A DNA stretch of 64,000 nt from Phlebopus portentosus (lineage: Eukaryota; Basidiomycota; Agaricomycetes; Boletales; Boletinellaceae): positions 1-64,000 of the forward strand of contig JAYXKI010000004.1 in assembly GCA_037892935.1 (NCBI GenBank). The letters are read 5' to 3'. Of the stretch, positions 10,609 through 21,696 are shown in pieces. The stretch's first letter is position 1; each line of letters begins with the position of its first letter. Both the position numbers and the translations under genes were made by a program. The notes beneath the pieces are model-generated. The model did no database searches, had not been told where the DNA came from, and worked only from the letters and a program-made list of their open reading frames with translations.

Positions 10609-13153
10609 TTATACTACAGCGGTTCGTTGATGTGAGTGAGATGGAGGTGGAAATGCGGAAGACATTGGCGACACTGTATTGCCAGTGCCAGCGCTATTCG
10701 TGTTACCATCAGAACCAGCATATCGGAAGTCCGAGTCGAGCGCAACTTGAGTAGATAATGAACCATTCGTTGGTGCTGATGTCGAAGGAGTGGAGGGGAC
10801 CTGCCCAACGCTAGCCACTTTCCCAATGAACCACGACTGCACGATAATAGTTAGAACCGAGACGCAACCAAAGAAGACCGAGACTAACCGGAACCCAGCC
10901 TCTATCTCCTCCATCCTCTTTCACAGCCTAAAGCAGAATAATCAGCCAAGTACTGCGCATCAGAAGTATGCAGACAGAACTTACATAAGACCAGTGATTA
11001 TACCGTTTAAAGACTCGAAGGAGATCATCTTTCTGTAAGTCCAGTTCTTCTTCGCCTTTCTTTCTATAGTCCATAAGAGCAACTCCTGGGAAGCTTGTTG
11101 AAAGAATGCTGAGGGGTAAAATGGGTGTCTTAGAGGCGGGAGATGAAGGAGGTGAGCCATTTGCGGAAGCCCGCGCAGCATTAGCTTCTGCGATGGCGGA
11201 AGCGACGGGAACATTCGTCTCCAAAAGGCAACCTGCAGGTACCCATCCCTGCTTGCTTGTGTCGGGATCGAGAATCCCGTTTCCTGTTGCGTCGCGTTGA
11301 ACAACCCACCACCCTCGAGCCCGTGAGAGTATGATGAATGTATCTCCACTGAATCTGATGGTTAATATACGCATAGGGCATGTGGAAGAATGGAAGCACT
11401 CACACTACGACATCAAATTCATCTTCTTGCTCTGCCATGTACGGATAGATGGCAACGGCATACGATATACCCTGAATCGTCTCCTGGCGAGCCATGCTTG
11501 TCGACGGTTCCGTGTTTTCATTTTCATTGCCACCTTGCCCGGCTCCGGAGGAAGATGCACCACCCGCTCGGTACTTGCTTGAATCAGCACCAAATTCGTC
11601 CAGCTTATCCTTCTGCTCCGTTGCCGGTGACATGAGTTCTGGCCATGAGGACTGTCCATTCGCTGCAGGATTAGGCGGCGTATTCGTATTGAGTTTAGTC
11701 GGCCGTGACATGGATCGGGTGTGGGAATGTCCCTGCGAGGGCCGTGTGCTCGCTGATGATGCGGACTCCGAGGCCTTTCTTGCAGCGTGCTTTTGTTGGG
11801 CCACGACGATTGGCGAACGTATGTCCTTTATGTGCTTGAGCATGAAAACTGGATTTTTCTTTGCGTCTTTAAGCTTCTGGAAAAGAAGCAGCGGCTTTTC
11901 ATCGTAACTTAAGCAGCGCTCTGCGCAGAATCATCAGCCACCAGGAATTCTGTTGATCAGAGCACGTACCGGTTTGACCGTAGCAGATGAACATCGCGTA
12001 ATTTTGCCAGTCGTCATTGTTGATCTTGTATTTCTTGAGAGCTGCCGGAAGCACTTTCCAAGCCGGATCATCTAGGCTCACTTTGAAGCTCTTCAGGTTG
12101 TCAGAGGAGGTACTAATATTCGTGGGAGGATTGCTAGTGGGCGGGTCTGGGCGCGCAATTAATTGTCTACTGGTCTGATTCGCCAGCACTACGCCCGTGT
12201 CTGGAGATGTGGATGGAGCGCCATAGGTTCCTTGGCGTGAAGGCGTAGCGCGGTCTTGGCTCGGATGATAAGGAGGGTTAGAGCGTCCGTTTGACATGTC
12301 ATAGTCGGACCTTTGAGGTGAAGGATGCGGTGAATCGGAGTGTGCAGTGCTTGACTCCTGTTTCGTCGGTGACCGGGCGCTCCTGAACTGAGCCCATTTG
12401 AAGGATGGTTGCTTCCGCACGGCTCGATCATCACTCTGCTGGAAATAATGTTAGCATTCCGTGCCGGATATACAGTCCTCCCAAATGACGACGGCAGATA
12501 CAATTTCACACGGCGACTCACCACACCCGAGCGACTTTGGCCCGATATTCGCAAGAGCTCTTCCATACATTGGTTCAAATGCTCATTCAACCGCCGATTC
12601 TCTTCTTCCACAGCACGCAATCGATCTCCTGTGAATCCGCGTTGGATGAAAGAATGTGAACACACTGAGTTAAGATACCCGAGAGTCGATAGCCATGACG
12701 CACCTTGCTCCTTCACAACATCGTGCAACCGGTTAAGAGTGAGAGGCTCTTTCAGGTCGTCCTGCTCAGCTAAACGAAACAGTTTATTATCTGCGGTAGC
12801 TTGTGTGACCTTTGAAACTCACAAGGTGGTACATATTGCCCCGGCTCTATCTCGATGCCTTGAGCAACTTTAAGTTGATAAATGGCTTTGAGAATCGCCA
12901 GCCGCTGTCCAAGAGTTGCTATTCCAATCTCCTTCAGCGTCTCCGCATCAAGTTGTGACAGAATATCGCCTGCAATGTGGTGCTCTGAACATCACGGTGG
13001 GTCAGTCGGTGCTACTTGGACGGGATTAGAACGAATCGCCTGCGACGCACCGCGTATTTGCGACTCGTACTGCGGAAAACCGAGCTTGGAGAGCCATAGA
13101 TGGACATCGTGTTCGTCCCACTCGAGCATATTGCCCCGCGTATCGAAGGCCAT
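10609..13153 (-). CDS. Ste50/Ubc2-type MAPK adaptor, SAM-RA-SH3-SH3
   Basis: Signalling adaptor of the pheromone/filamentation MAP kinase pathway. The start at 13151-13153 leads into the SAM domain: WDEHDVHLWLSKLGFPQYES, then after an intron HIAGDILSQLDAETLKEIGI, then LGQRLAILKAIYQLK (about 12850-13140). A coiled coil follows (EEENRRLNEHLNQCMEELLR, about 12550-12620). After a Ser/Pro-rich linker comes a Ras-association domain: KVSLDDPAWKVLPAALKKYK, INNDDWQNYAMFICYG, FQKLKDAKKNPVFMLKHIKD (about 11800-12090). Two SH3 domains close the protein. The first reads AVAIYPYMAEQEDEFDVVVG and RARGWWVVQRD (about 11200-11460). The second reads GVALMDYRKKGEEELDLQKD and GWVPSWFIG (about 10830-11110). Yeast Ste50 has SAM plus RA only; added SH3 domains are the basidiomycete arrangement known from Ustilago Ubc2. 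All introns I checked preserve frame. Confidence 0.85.
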
Positions 13154-13467
13154 GTTGGTGGAATGAAGAGGACACGCAACGGGGCGCGCGTAGTTGAGTT
13201 AGAACTTGGAAGCGGAGCAACAAATATTCAATTTACTGAATTATCGAACCCGGCAACAGCCGTACATCTAAAGTGTTTGAATAAGAGGCGTACATCCTCT
13301 TGCATAGCCTCCGTTCACATATTCATATCAGAGCATCCTCGTGCGTGCAGTAAAGAATCGATAGAAAACAACGAGAAGTGCTATGCTACAATAGAATGTA
13401 TTCCGCCAAAATGATATATATATTTGAAAATGAAGCAAGGGGAATAAGTAAACATCGCAATGACCAA
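13154..13467. other. Short intergenic gap
   Basis: About 310 bases between two minus-strand genes: 5' flank of the Ste50-like gene and 3' flank of the Pro-rich gene. A TA dinucleotide run (atatatata) occurs near 13412-13420. Nothing else recognised. Confidence 0.35.
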
Positions 13468-16400
13468 TTATAATCCTTCGAAAAACGATAAATCCTGTGC
13501 TGATAAGCCACTCTTCGTTGATCCAGCCGACGAGGTTGGTAGAGGAAGACTCGTTTTCGGATTTACGGCATGGGATAGTGTAGGTTGAGTGTAATCACCG
13601 AAGTCCAGAAGAGAAGTCTCACTAGTTGAGCTCTGCTTTGAGCTCGAACTCGGTGGAGGTATTGAAGGCGGAGGACTAACCGCCTTCGAGGGCGTTACTG
13701 TGGGGGGCATGATCCCCGCTATTGGCTTCAAAGGAATGGAACGCGCCGGCACGACCGGAGCCTGCGGGACACCGTCACCGAGTTCCAGAAGCGACTGCGC
13801 GGAAGTTGATGTCCTTGAGTTCGCGCCACTAGAAGGCGGCGGAGGCAATGGATTAGGAATAGGGGATGGCGGCGCTGGCCAACGTCCTGGACGTGCTGCT
13901 GCGCGCTCAAGTAGTCTAGCCGTTGCATCGTGATCCGCCGCAGAAGGCTTCCGGACATGTAGCGTGTTGAGGTTTGCAGGTGTTTGTTTCTTCGGAAGCG
14001 GGGGCGGCACACCCATAGGTCCAATGGGTGGAGAGGTCGGCGAAGTTGGAGGAGAATGACCGTCCGGGGAAGAATGAGATACAAAGCTCCCAAAATCACC
14101 AAATCGATCGTGCTGAGGAGCTTCATTAACCGATGATACGCCGTTCCCTGGTGTATCGAAGCTCATATCAAACGCTGATGGAGCTTTGGGTTGGCTCGAG
14201 CTCATGTGCGGGATAGGCACAGACGAAAAGTCGTGGCTTTGGAAATCTGAGAACTCCTCATTATCTTCAAGCAAATTTGAAGATGCCTGTGCATAATCGC
14301 GGTTCGGGGATTTCTCAATCGGCGGGGGCGGGATAGGTGACAATGGAGAGAAATTTGACGCCGAGCGACCTTGTGTACTCACTTTGCTCGCAGGGGTCAC
14401 AAAAGAGGCGCTTCCAGCGCTAGTCACACCAGAACTCACGGGAGAAAAGCTGCTGAATGGGGATGGCACCGGAGGGGGACTAGCGAGTCCGGAAGTAGGT
14501 GATACAGATGAAGATCGGATTGAGGTCAAAGTGGGAGTCCTCGAATGGACAACTCGTACCGCACCACCAGAAAGAGGAGATGGCGTTGGCGGCTTTGATA
14601 TCGATGCGACAGATGTAGGTGATAGTGGAGGTGGAAGCGGAGGCGGTAGAACACTCCCCAATGCTCCGCTGCTCATTGGCACTGCCGCTGGTTGACTACT
14701 AGAGGAAGGCGGAGCATTGAGCTTCATAAGATCGTTCAGTGGGTCGCTGGAGTTCATGTTAGATGGTGACAGAAGTGGGGGAACAAGTGGTTGAGAGTGC
14801 GGTTGAGGATGCGGAGTAGTTGATCGACTTAGAGAGGTCGGTCGAGGCGGCGGAGGTAAAGGAGGAGGTGCCAAAGGCGGGGGAAGCTTCGTCGACTGCA
14901 CTGGCGAGGACACCAAAGCGGTGAGGGATCGCAACTGTTGATCTTCGTCCGCATCATCGGAGTGGCTCGGCACTATGTCCGACAAAAACTCAAGATCATC
15001 AGTTGACAAAGCGATAGAGCTTCGCGGACTTGATGAGCTCGAGCGTGTGTCACTTCGAGACCTCGAGAATCTGTTCAAGAACCTCGACACAGCAGAAGGC
15101 GTGGGCTGAGATGCAGGTTCAGAGGCAGATCCTTGTGCTTGATTGGTGGAAGGAGCCGTAGGGGAAGGCGAAGGTGCAGCCTTTGTAGAAAACGACCCAG
15201 CAGTCGGTGAAGAAAGCGTCGCAGGGATAGACGAAGACAGACTCGTCACTGATGATGACTGCTGCATTTTGCTCGACAAAGAATTCGCATCACTGCTGTT
15301 CCTTTTGGGACTTAATACGGAAGCAGTATCGGACAAGACTTCCCGTGAAAGTGACGACCTTTTCGAGTCTGTACCGCCTACTGTCGGAGCAGGCGAAGTT
15401 ATGGAAGATGCTCTTTTACTGAAAAAAGAGAAAAGTCCAGTCGATCTCTTTTCCGCCGTCGCAGTCTTTGATTCCCCTTTTTGCTCTGGTTCAGCCGCTT
15501 TCCATCCCGCGGGAATATCATCCTTGATTATTTCAGTCTTGCTTTTCACGGACAGTTCCCATGCCGCGAGGCTCTTGGCAGTAAAGAGATGCGACATGGG
15601 ACTGTTGCGTACAACCGGTAAGTTCTTCGATAATTTGATGCTTTTAGCCATGGCTCTTGCAGAGTGCGACCCCGAAAACTTGATAGGTGGCTGGCTCGCG
15701 GTACCTGGAAGAGCTTTTTGCATCAGATCCTCCCTGACGCATAGGGCTGGTTAATGCGAAAAGAGCACACTATAATAAATGCAAATACTTACAGGCCGAT
15801 CGCGTTGTCTATACCATCTCTCCAATTTCCCAGACTTTGATCAAACCGAGGTCTATCTTTCTCTGGCCAAAGATCCTCAGACAGTCCATTAAGATGGTCT
15901 ATTATAGAGGCGAGTAATTCAGGAGGCTGATCGGTTGAATTAGTTGAATGGTAAATTCAATCGTAAATAATGCTTGCTTACTACGGAGCGGTCCCTCATC
16001 GCCTTCTGCTCACGAGCCATAGCCCATTCGTCCTTTCCCTCTTCCTCCATGTCATCATTGGTTGCCAAGTTCGGCGTCCTCCAAGCCGAACCCCACGCTT
16101 CTGCCTCGCTATTTTCATCGTCAAAAGTAGCAACGGGTGATGCCCATGTAATTGTGCCCTCGTCAAACGAATTTGACACAGATGTATCTCCGCTCTCGAA
16201 CGATTCGAATGTGTCTGGAGCCTCAGGAGCTTCAAATGAAGTTAAAACAATTGGCGGAGGTGAGAACGATTGCTCGATCTGTTCGACACTCGTGGTTATG
16301 CCCGAGGTTACTTCATTGGTCACTGTTCCAATAGGACCTGGTGTTGAACTTCGTGAAATCCCTTCTGCGCCTTCTGTGTCATCCTCGGAAGTACCAGCGG

Positions 16401-16749
16401 CCCCTGTCTCGCCGGTCGGCAGCTTGTAGTCATATGGATGTTCGTCAACGTCAATCTGCGAGTCTAGCTTGGGATTGAGGTCTGAACTCGTTCCCCAACC
16501 ATTCGCTTCTAAAGCTAGGCCATCGACAGCAGATGCGCTCGACCAAAGGGACGATTGACCTGAAGGCTCTGTCCAATTCAGTTCTCCTGTACTCCAGGAA
16601 GGTATTCCAACGTCAGCTTCCTCATGCTTACTCTTTTCGTCAGACCGAAAAGACCACGTAGGTACATCGTGAGCTTTAGACTTTGTGGGCAGACTATGAG
16701 CAACATCCTCTTCGGGTTGCGCCCATGCGTTGCCCCAAACATCATCCAT
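13468..16749 (-). CDS. Pro/Ser-rich protein with acidic-Phe motifs, Laa2/aftiphilin-like
   Basis: Three-exon gene for a long, mostly disordered protein. I chose the start at 16747-16749, giving MDDVWGNAWAQPEED. Exon 1 is acidic with repeated Trp motifs (WGSAWRTPN, DEWAMAREQKAMRD). A middle exon has PPELLASIIDHLNGLSEDLW and FDQSLGNWRDGIDNAIGL. Splicing to the acceptor at CGTCAG then gives EDLMQKALPGTASQPPIKF in frame. The final exon of about 750 codons is rich in Ser and Pro, with poly-Pro stretches. It contains NEEFSDFQSHDF, DRFGDFGSFVS and LLDFGDY, and ends QDLSFFEGL. Acidic F-G-D-F and D-F-x-x-F motifs are the type that binds the gamma-ear of AP-1, as in yeast Laa2 and animal aftiphilin. 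A clathrin/AP-1 accessory role is therefore my inference, not a demonstrated homology. The gene reads intact. Confidence 0.6.
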
Positions 16750-16922
16750 CTCAGTAATTAAGGAAGTAGGACATTGAGACCCGATATTATGTGTGAAGAG
16801 GTAGTCAAGTTGTAACCCAAGCGAAAGCACATATCAAATCTGGAAAGCATGATCGACGTTTTTGATGATCATGATGATCGGCTCGATTTCCACTTCCACT
16901 AATGACACATCTCCAGAACGTA

Positions 16923-18303
16923 CACAGGGGGCAGAACCTTATTTTATAGCCTCAGAAATTTGATCCAGAATAGGAATGTAGAATAAAATCTTTTGAAACC
17001 CATTTTTACTCATAAAGAATTAGAAATATTTGAGATGTGAAAATAGGATTCAAAAGATTATTTTTTAATTTCTGTATTTTAAGCATCAAGAATTATAAAT
17101 TTTTGAACTTACTTTTTTTTAAGTTCTTGAGCCTTGCATATTCTAATGAATTTTATAAATATGCATAGTATTGAAATAGATATAAATATTTTATATACTT
17201 GATAGTGTTTTCTAGGATAAATTATTTAAAATAAAAATCAGTCTGAAATATGTTTGAGAATATTATAAATAGGAGGACTTCAAATTTATAATTTTCTATA
17301 CTGTTTTTAAGGCAAAGAAATCTTTATAAATATTTCAAATAAAAAAAGCTACAAAATGCATTACTAATTTATAAGTTCTAAAGGGGTTTAAATATAATAC
17401 AAAATTATAAATTAAGTCGGCTATAGAATAACATATTTTGCAACCTTTAGAATATACTGTTCTAAAGGCAATAGAGTTTACAATTCTTTAGATGAAAGAA
17501 CTTGTTTCAGATTAATAAATTTTATGCATGTAATAATTTAAAATATGACTTGATGCAAAAAGTTTAAGTTTTTGAGCTATATAAATTGATTTTATATAAT
17601 TAAGGATCATATAAAATATAAAATTCTAGAACATTTCTAATTTTTATAGCTCAAAAACTTAAACTTCTTGCATCAAGCCATATTTTAAATTATTACATGC
17701 ATAAAATTTATTAATCTAAAACAAGTTCTTGCATCTAAAGAATTATAAACTCTATTGCCTTTAGAACAGTATATTCTAAAGGTTGCAAAATATGTTATTC
17801 TATAGCCGACTTAATTTATAATTTTGTATTATATTTAAAACCCTTTAGAACTTATAAATTAGTAATGCATTTTGTAGCTTTTTTTATTTGAAATATTTAT
17901 AAAGATTTCTTCGCCTTAAAAACAGTATAGAAAATTATAAATTTGAAGTCCTCCTATTTATAATATTCTCAAACATACTTTAGACTGATTTTTATTTTAA
18001 ATAATTTATCCTAGAAAACACTATCAAGTATATAAAATATTTATATCTATTTCAATACTATGCATATTTATAAAATTCATTAGAATATGCAAGGCTCAAG
18101 AACTTAAAAAAAAGTAAGTTCAAAAATTTATAATTCTTGATGCTTAAAATACAGAAATTAAAAAATAATCTTTTGAATCCTATTTTCACATCTCAAATAT
18201 TTCTAATTCTTTATGAGTAAAAATGGGTTTCAAAAGATTTTATTCTACATTCCTATTCTGGATCAAATTTCTGAGGCTATAAAATAAGGTTCTGCCCCCT
18301 GTG
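16923..18303. mobile_element. 1.38-kb AT-rich palindrome (long inverted repeat), foldback/MITE-like
   Basis: Arms 16923-17580 and 17646-18303 are reverse complements. Three separate places (outer ends and inner ends) give the same coordinate sum of 35226, so there is no net indel across 658 bp. By eye there are about ten mismatches. The loop is roughly 65 bp (17581-17645). Outer ends are CACAGGGGGCAGAACC and its complement. Both are flanked by GTA (16920-16922 and 18304-18306), a possible 3-bp target duplication. Arms are very AT-rich, unlike flanking genes, and encode no protein. The element sits between the divergent starts of the Pro-rich gene (16749, minus) and the F-box gene (18546, plus). 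The simplest reading is a non-autonomous foldback DNA transposon; transposase family unknown. Confidence 0.85.
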
Positions 18304-18545
18304 GTACTTCGTCTGCATTATGTCATGAGCAAGGACTAATACCAAAGAAGAGTCCCGCCGAATTACCGCTGCTGATCTGTGGCTTTTAGACTAACGGCCC
18401 GACAAAGTCCTGCCATGCCCGCAGCAACATCGTAACAATCCGCTCATATTTGGCTCCTAGGACCAGCGGTCAAACTTGTTCACCCACCATCTCCTCCTTT
18501 GCATCTTGTACACCACACGAATCTCCTAAACTAAACTTTACTGAC

Positions 18546-20169
18546 ATGCTGTCAAGACAGCAACAGGCAGTGCCAGACACAAGACTGCCCTTCGAGGGAT
18601 CATTGGCATTCGATCGCAATGCACAAGAGTACATTCCGTTCCGCACAGAGACCGACGCGATGCTTGCTAGTCTCATGCTTGCCTACCGTCTTGCTTCGCC
18701 CGTTCTCGCCGTAGTTCTTGCACTTGTACGACATCCAAGCTTCAACCCGGCCGACATCACCCTGTCCAGGCCGGAGGACGTTTGGGCACGAGTGGCCGAG
18801 CATTCTGCGTCGAAGCGCCCGCAAAGAGTGTCGGGCTTCCCATCTGTCTTTCCGAGCGTTGTTCTCCATGAAGTCCTTGACATTCTGGGCGAGGAAAGGA
18901 GGACCGCTCTCCATGTGCAACGTGACACGGATGGTCCTCAATTGGGACCCTTCCAGTTAAGCAAGGTAATTAAAATTGTATTACTCCTCTTATTGCGGTT
19001 AACATGCTCTGCTCCATAGTTGGACAGAGATCTGCGGAACATGAGCCTCGTCTGCAAAGATTGGAGGCAGCCAGCGCAACGAACTCTCGGAAAGATCTTG
19101 ATTCTTCAAGGTTTGTGATTTCTCAAGCTTCTTAGATCCATTCTAAGTATGCTTGTTAGATGCCCGAAGGACGCACATAGTTAATGCCCTGAGCTGTCCG
19201 TTGTTTGGACCTTGGACGACGGAGTCGCTCATTTTTCGTCGTAGCATCGGGCTAGATGATCGGTCGCGCGAGGAGCTCAATAGATACGCTGCGGAAGTCT
19301 GGGACCTTATGGCAAAGCTCGTGGAGCGTACTCCGAACGTACGCTACGTTTCGTTTTGTACGGATTGGTTCGAATTGCCTTTCAATCGCCTCGCGGAGAA
19401 CTTAGCAGTCAGATCACTGGAGGAATTACGTCTTATCCAAGTTGGAGACATAACCCAGCTCTTAGGAGCCATATGCAGGCAGATCAAGCGGATGCCGAGG
19501 CTCAAGCATTTATTCCTACAATACTCTGGTCAAGGTTCGGCGTATACCAATTTCATTCCGCAGTCCGAGCTAGATGAAGGCTCTCCGGGCCCTTCATTGG
19601 AAAAAGTGACATTGAAGATTGGTAGTGCTAGCGCATTGTCCCTACGATACATCAACTGGCTTACATGCCCGCGAGACGGGGAAAATGCGTTTCGGCTCAA
19701 GTCACTCGTCCTGGACCTCTCAAGCTGCTATTACAGTGAACATCACTGCGTCGAGGCTCTTGAGCCCTGCTTTACATCTCTTTCTCAGCTATGCGTCACC
19801 GTATCGGGTCTCAGCGATGGCGTACTCGAGCGAATATTCCGGAGCTGTCATGTCTTGAAAGATCTCACGATGGTTATTCAACATTCGTTTGACAACAAGA
19901 CGTCGTTGATGCCGGATACTGTCGAGAGGGTCTGCATCATTTTCTCGTTCGAGCAACCGAATTGGGCTCTTTGGAATGAGCGAATGGAAAGAACTTTGAC
20001 CCAGCACTGTCCTCCGCGATTACGGTATTTAAGGATACACATGATCGCTTATTCTGAGGTCGATGTACCATTTGATCCGTATGCAAGTTCACGCGCAATA
20101 GCGAAACAGAAAGGTATCGACGTCGAGATCACCTGGAGTTCTATACGCAATTCTGGGTGCGTTTGTTAA
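18546..20169 (+). CDS. F-box-like protein
   Basis: Three-exon gene of the expanded F-box family of agaric fungi, probably a substrate receptor of SCF ubiquitin ligases (family knowledge). The ATG at 18546-18548 starts MLSRQQQAVPDTRLPFEG. The F-box core is split by an intron: FPSVVLHEVLDILGEERRTA, ending QLSK, then LDRDLRNMSLVCKDWRQPAQ (about 18830-19080). The second intron joins ILILQ to DARRTHIVNALSC. The 330-residue C-terminal half has LRR-like hydrophobic spacing: LEELRLIQVGDITQLLGAIC, LKHLFLQYS, LKSLVLDLSS and LRYLRIHMIAY. The stop is at 20167-20169. An upstream TTG-started extension has no support. The gene lies about 240 bp right of the palindrome. Target proteins cannot be inferred. 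Confidence 0.75.
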
Positions 20170-20866
20170 AAAATCCAATTCTCATTTCTCCGAGAGACCG
20201 TTCTGATAACACTTGATAGATGCACATCTCGTTCCTGTCTCACGTTTCCCATGCCATGCATCTGTTGAATAGGGAAATCTTTTCGTTGACCGTGGCGTTT
20301 TTTTTTTGGCGGGTACGTATGCCACGGGAAGACAGCCCGTCATCTTTATGACTACATTGATTCCGGCGACAACCTCCGCTTACATCAAACGTATTGTCTT
20401 ATGATAGTTCACGTTGATTCTTCAATTATTTTTCTATCTTAAATATTTGTTTCACCCCTTCATCATTTGCTTTAGTATTATAGCGCTGCACAACCAAAGA
20501 GTAGATCACGAACGATATGTATGGACGCTGGTGATCACATAACGCAGTGAACGAGAATGTGCTCCTCAGGTATATACGGTATCTATCGCTGATCTCTGGC
20601 ACTCATAAGTAACGCCCATCATAGACTTCTTTCAGAGTACAAAAGTAGGCTAATCGACAAAAATAGTTTGATTTCTAATCCCATTCGTGATGCCCCCAAA
20701 TTAATTCCGCCCATGGCTTACAGCAACATCCGAGCCGCTTCGTTACTGAACTGGACGTCTTAGTTTCTTTAGAGGCTGCTACCCAATGTTCGTGCTTAAC
20801 AAGCTCATCTCTCTAAACACCTAAGGTATCTTGCCCGAGCATTTGGCCAGCTTCCTCTGGGAAAGT
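20170..20866. other. Intergenic, no gene recognised
   Basis: Downstream of the F-box gene. It contains a T-run (20298-20307) and ordinary AT-moderate sequence. No coding pattern or RNA gene seen. Confidence 0.35.
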
Positions 20867-21455
20867 CTATGCCTCCTGCACTCTCGAAAATTTTTCACTG
20901 GTCAAGCTCAGAATATGCTGATCCTGGAGTGACGGACGTGCCGCCATGAACGTCTTTGTAGATGCGCAAGGGTGCATGCAATCCCGTAGAAAACACAATG
21001 AGATTTTGAATGATGCTGATGATCCCTGTGTCCCATCCGTCCGACGAGTTCGATACCAAGCCATTTTGGTCGTAATCCTGTCCGTCATTTTCAAGCGTAC
21101 GTTGATTCTGGCATCGTTGCAATCGTTGATATCCACGCTTAAGATATTGCTCTGCGATAGGCCGAGGCTATTCACCATCTGGCATGGCATGTCAAGATGT
21201 CGCCAAATTTCAGGAACGTTCCCGGTCAATGAGACTTCTCGACGATAGCTTTTTTTGAGCGCAATGTGAAGAGTATGGTGAAATATGGCCGACGCTCATT
21301 GTCTCGTCTCGTGTCAGACCGCTTGGCATCCACCTCCGAAACTCTTTCGCGCAAGAAGCCCAATAGTGAGGGAGAGTCAGACTCGAATCTGTGCAGAGAA
21401 CTTCAAAACTGTGTGTGAAACTATAGGCTAAGGCACATTTATGATTGATTTTCAA
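20867..21455 (-). pseudogene. Possible truncated F-box/LRR gene relic
   Basis: A minus-strand frame ending at 20867 reads VPEIWRHLDMPCQMVNSLGL, then ILSVDINDCNDARINVRLKM. The PEIWRHLDMP pattern, a hydrophobic block and then a short beta-strand-like VDIN stretch resemble the segment after the F-box in agaric F-box proteins (P-x-L/I-W-x-H-I/L-D). The matching upstream piece (21210-21455, FRRWMPSGLTRDE) is in another frame, and no full-length partner follows. The intact F-box gene next door belongs to the same broad family, but I see no close similarity. Resemblance is weak and boundaries are approximate. Confidence 0.3.
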
Positions 21456-21464
21456 ATTACAGTA

Positions 21465-21696
21465 CTGCCGTTTTCAGAATTGTTTAGAAAAGCAGATCAC
21501 GTGAAAAATTGCTGCATCGCCTCAGAAAACCTCCCAAAACCCAACAAACCTTGATTTTTCTCCGCAACAAAGCCATACCACGTCTTCCTGTAATGTCAAA
21601 AATTATGCCATACTGTATGTGCATAGAGGCATGTAAAAATACCGATGCAGTGATTTTCACGTGATCTGCTTTTCTAAACAATTCTGAAAACAGCAG
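21465..21696. mobile_element. 232-bp MITE with ~50-bp TIRs and TA duplication
   Basis: The left end CTGCCGTTTTCAGAATTGTT is mirrored at the right end as AACAATTCTGAAAACAGCAG. The inverted repeat continues through TTTAGAAAAGCAGATCACGT to a shared TGCATCG, about 50 bp with a few mismatches. A TA dinucleotide abuts both ends (21463-21464 and 21697-21698). TA duplication, short length and no coding capacity fit a Tc1/mariner-type MITE. The CACGTG-containing inner part of the repeat is palindromic. Confidence 0.75.

Noticed and set aside
15143..15754. 203-codon plus-strand open frame antisense to the Pro/Ser-rich gene
   Set aside because: Composition mirrors the Ser/Pro-rich coding strand; it is a shadow of the real gene.
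16923..18303. Reading the palindrome as inserted mitochondrial DNA because of its AT content
   Set aside because: No mitochondrial gene or tRNA is recognisable, and the perfect inverted structure with GC-rich ends fits a mobile element better.
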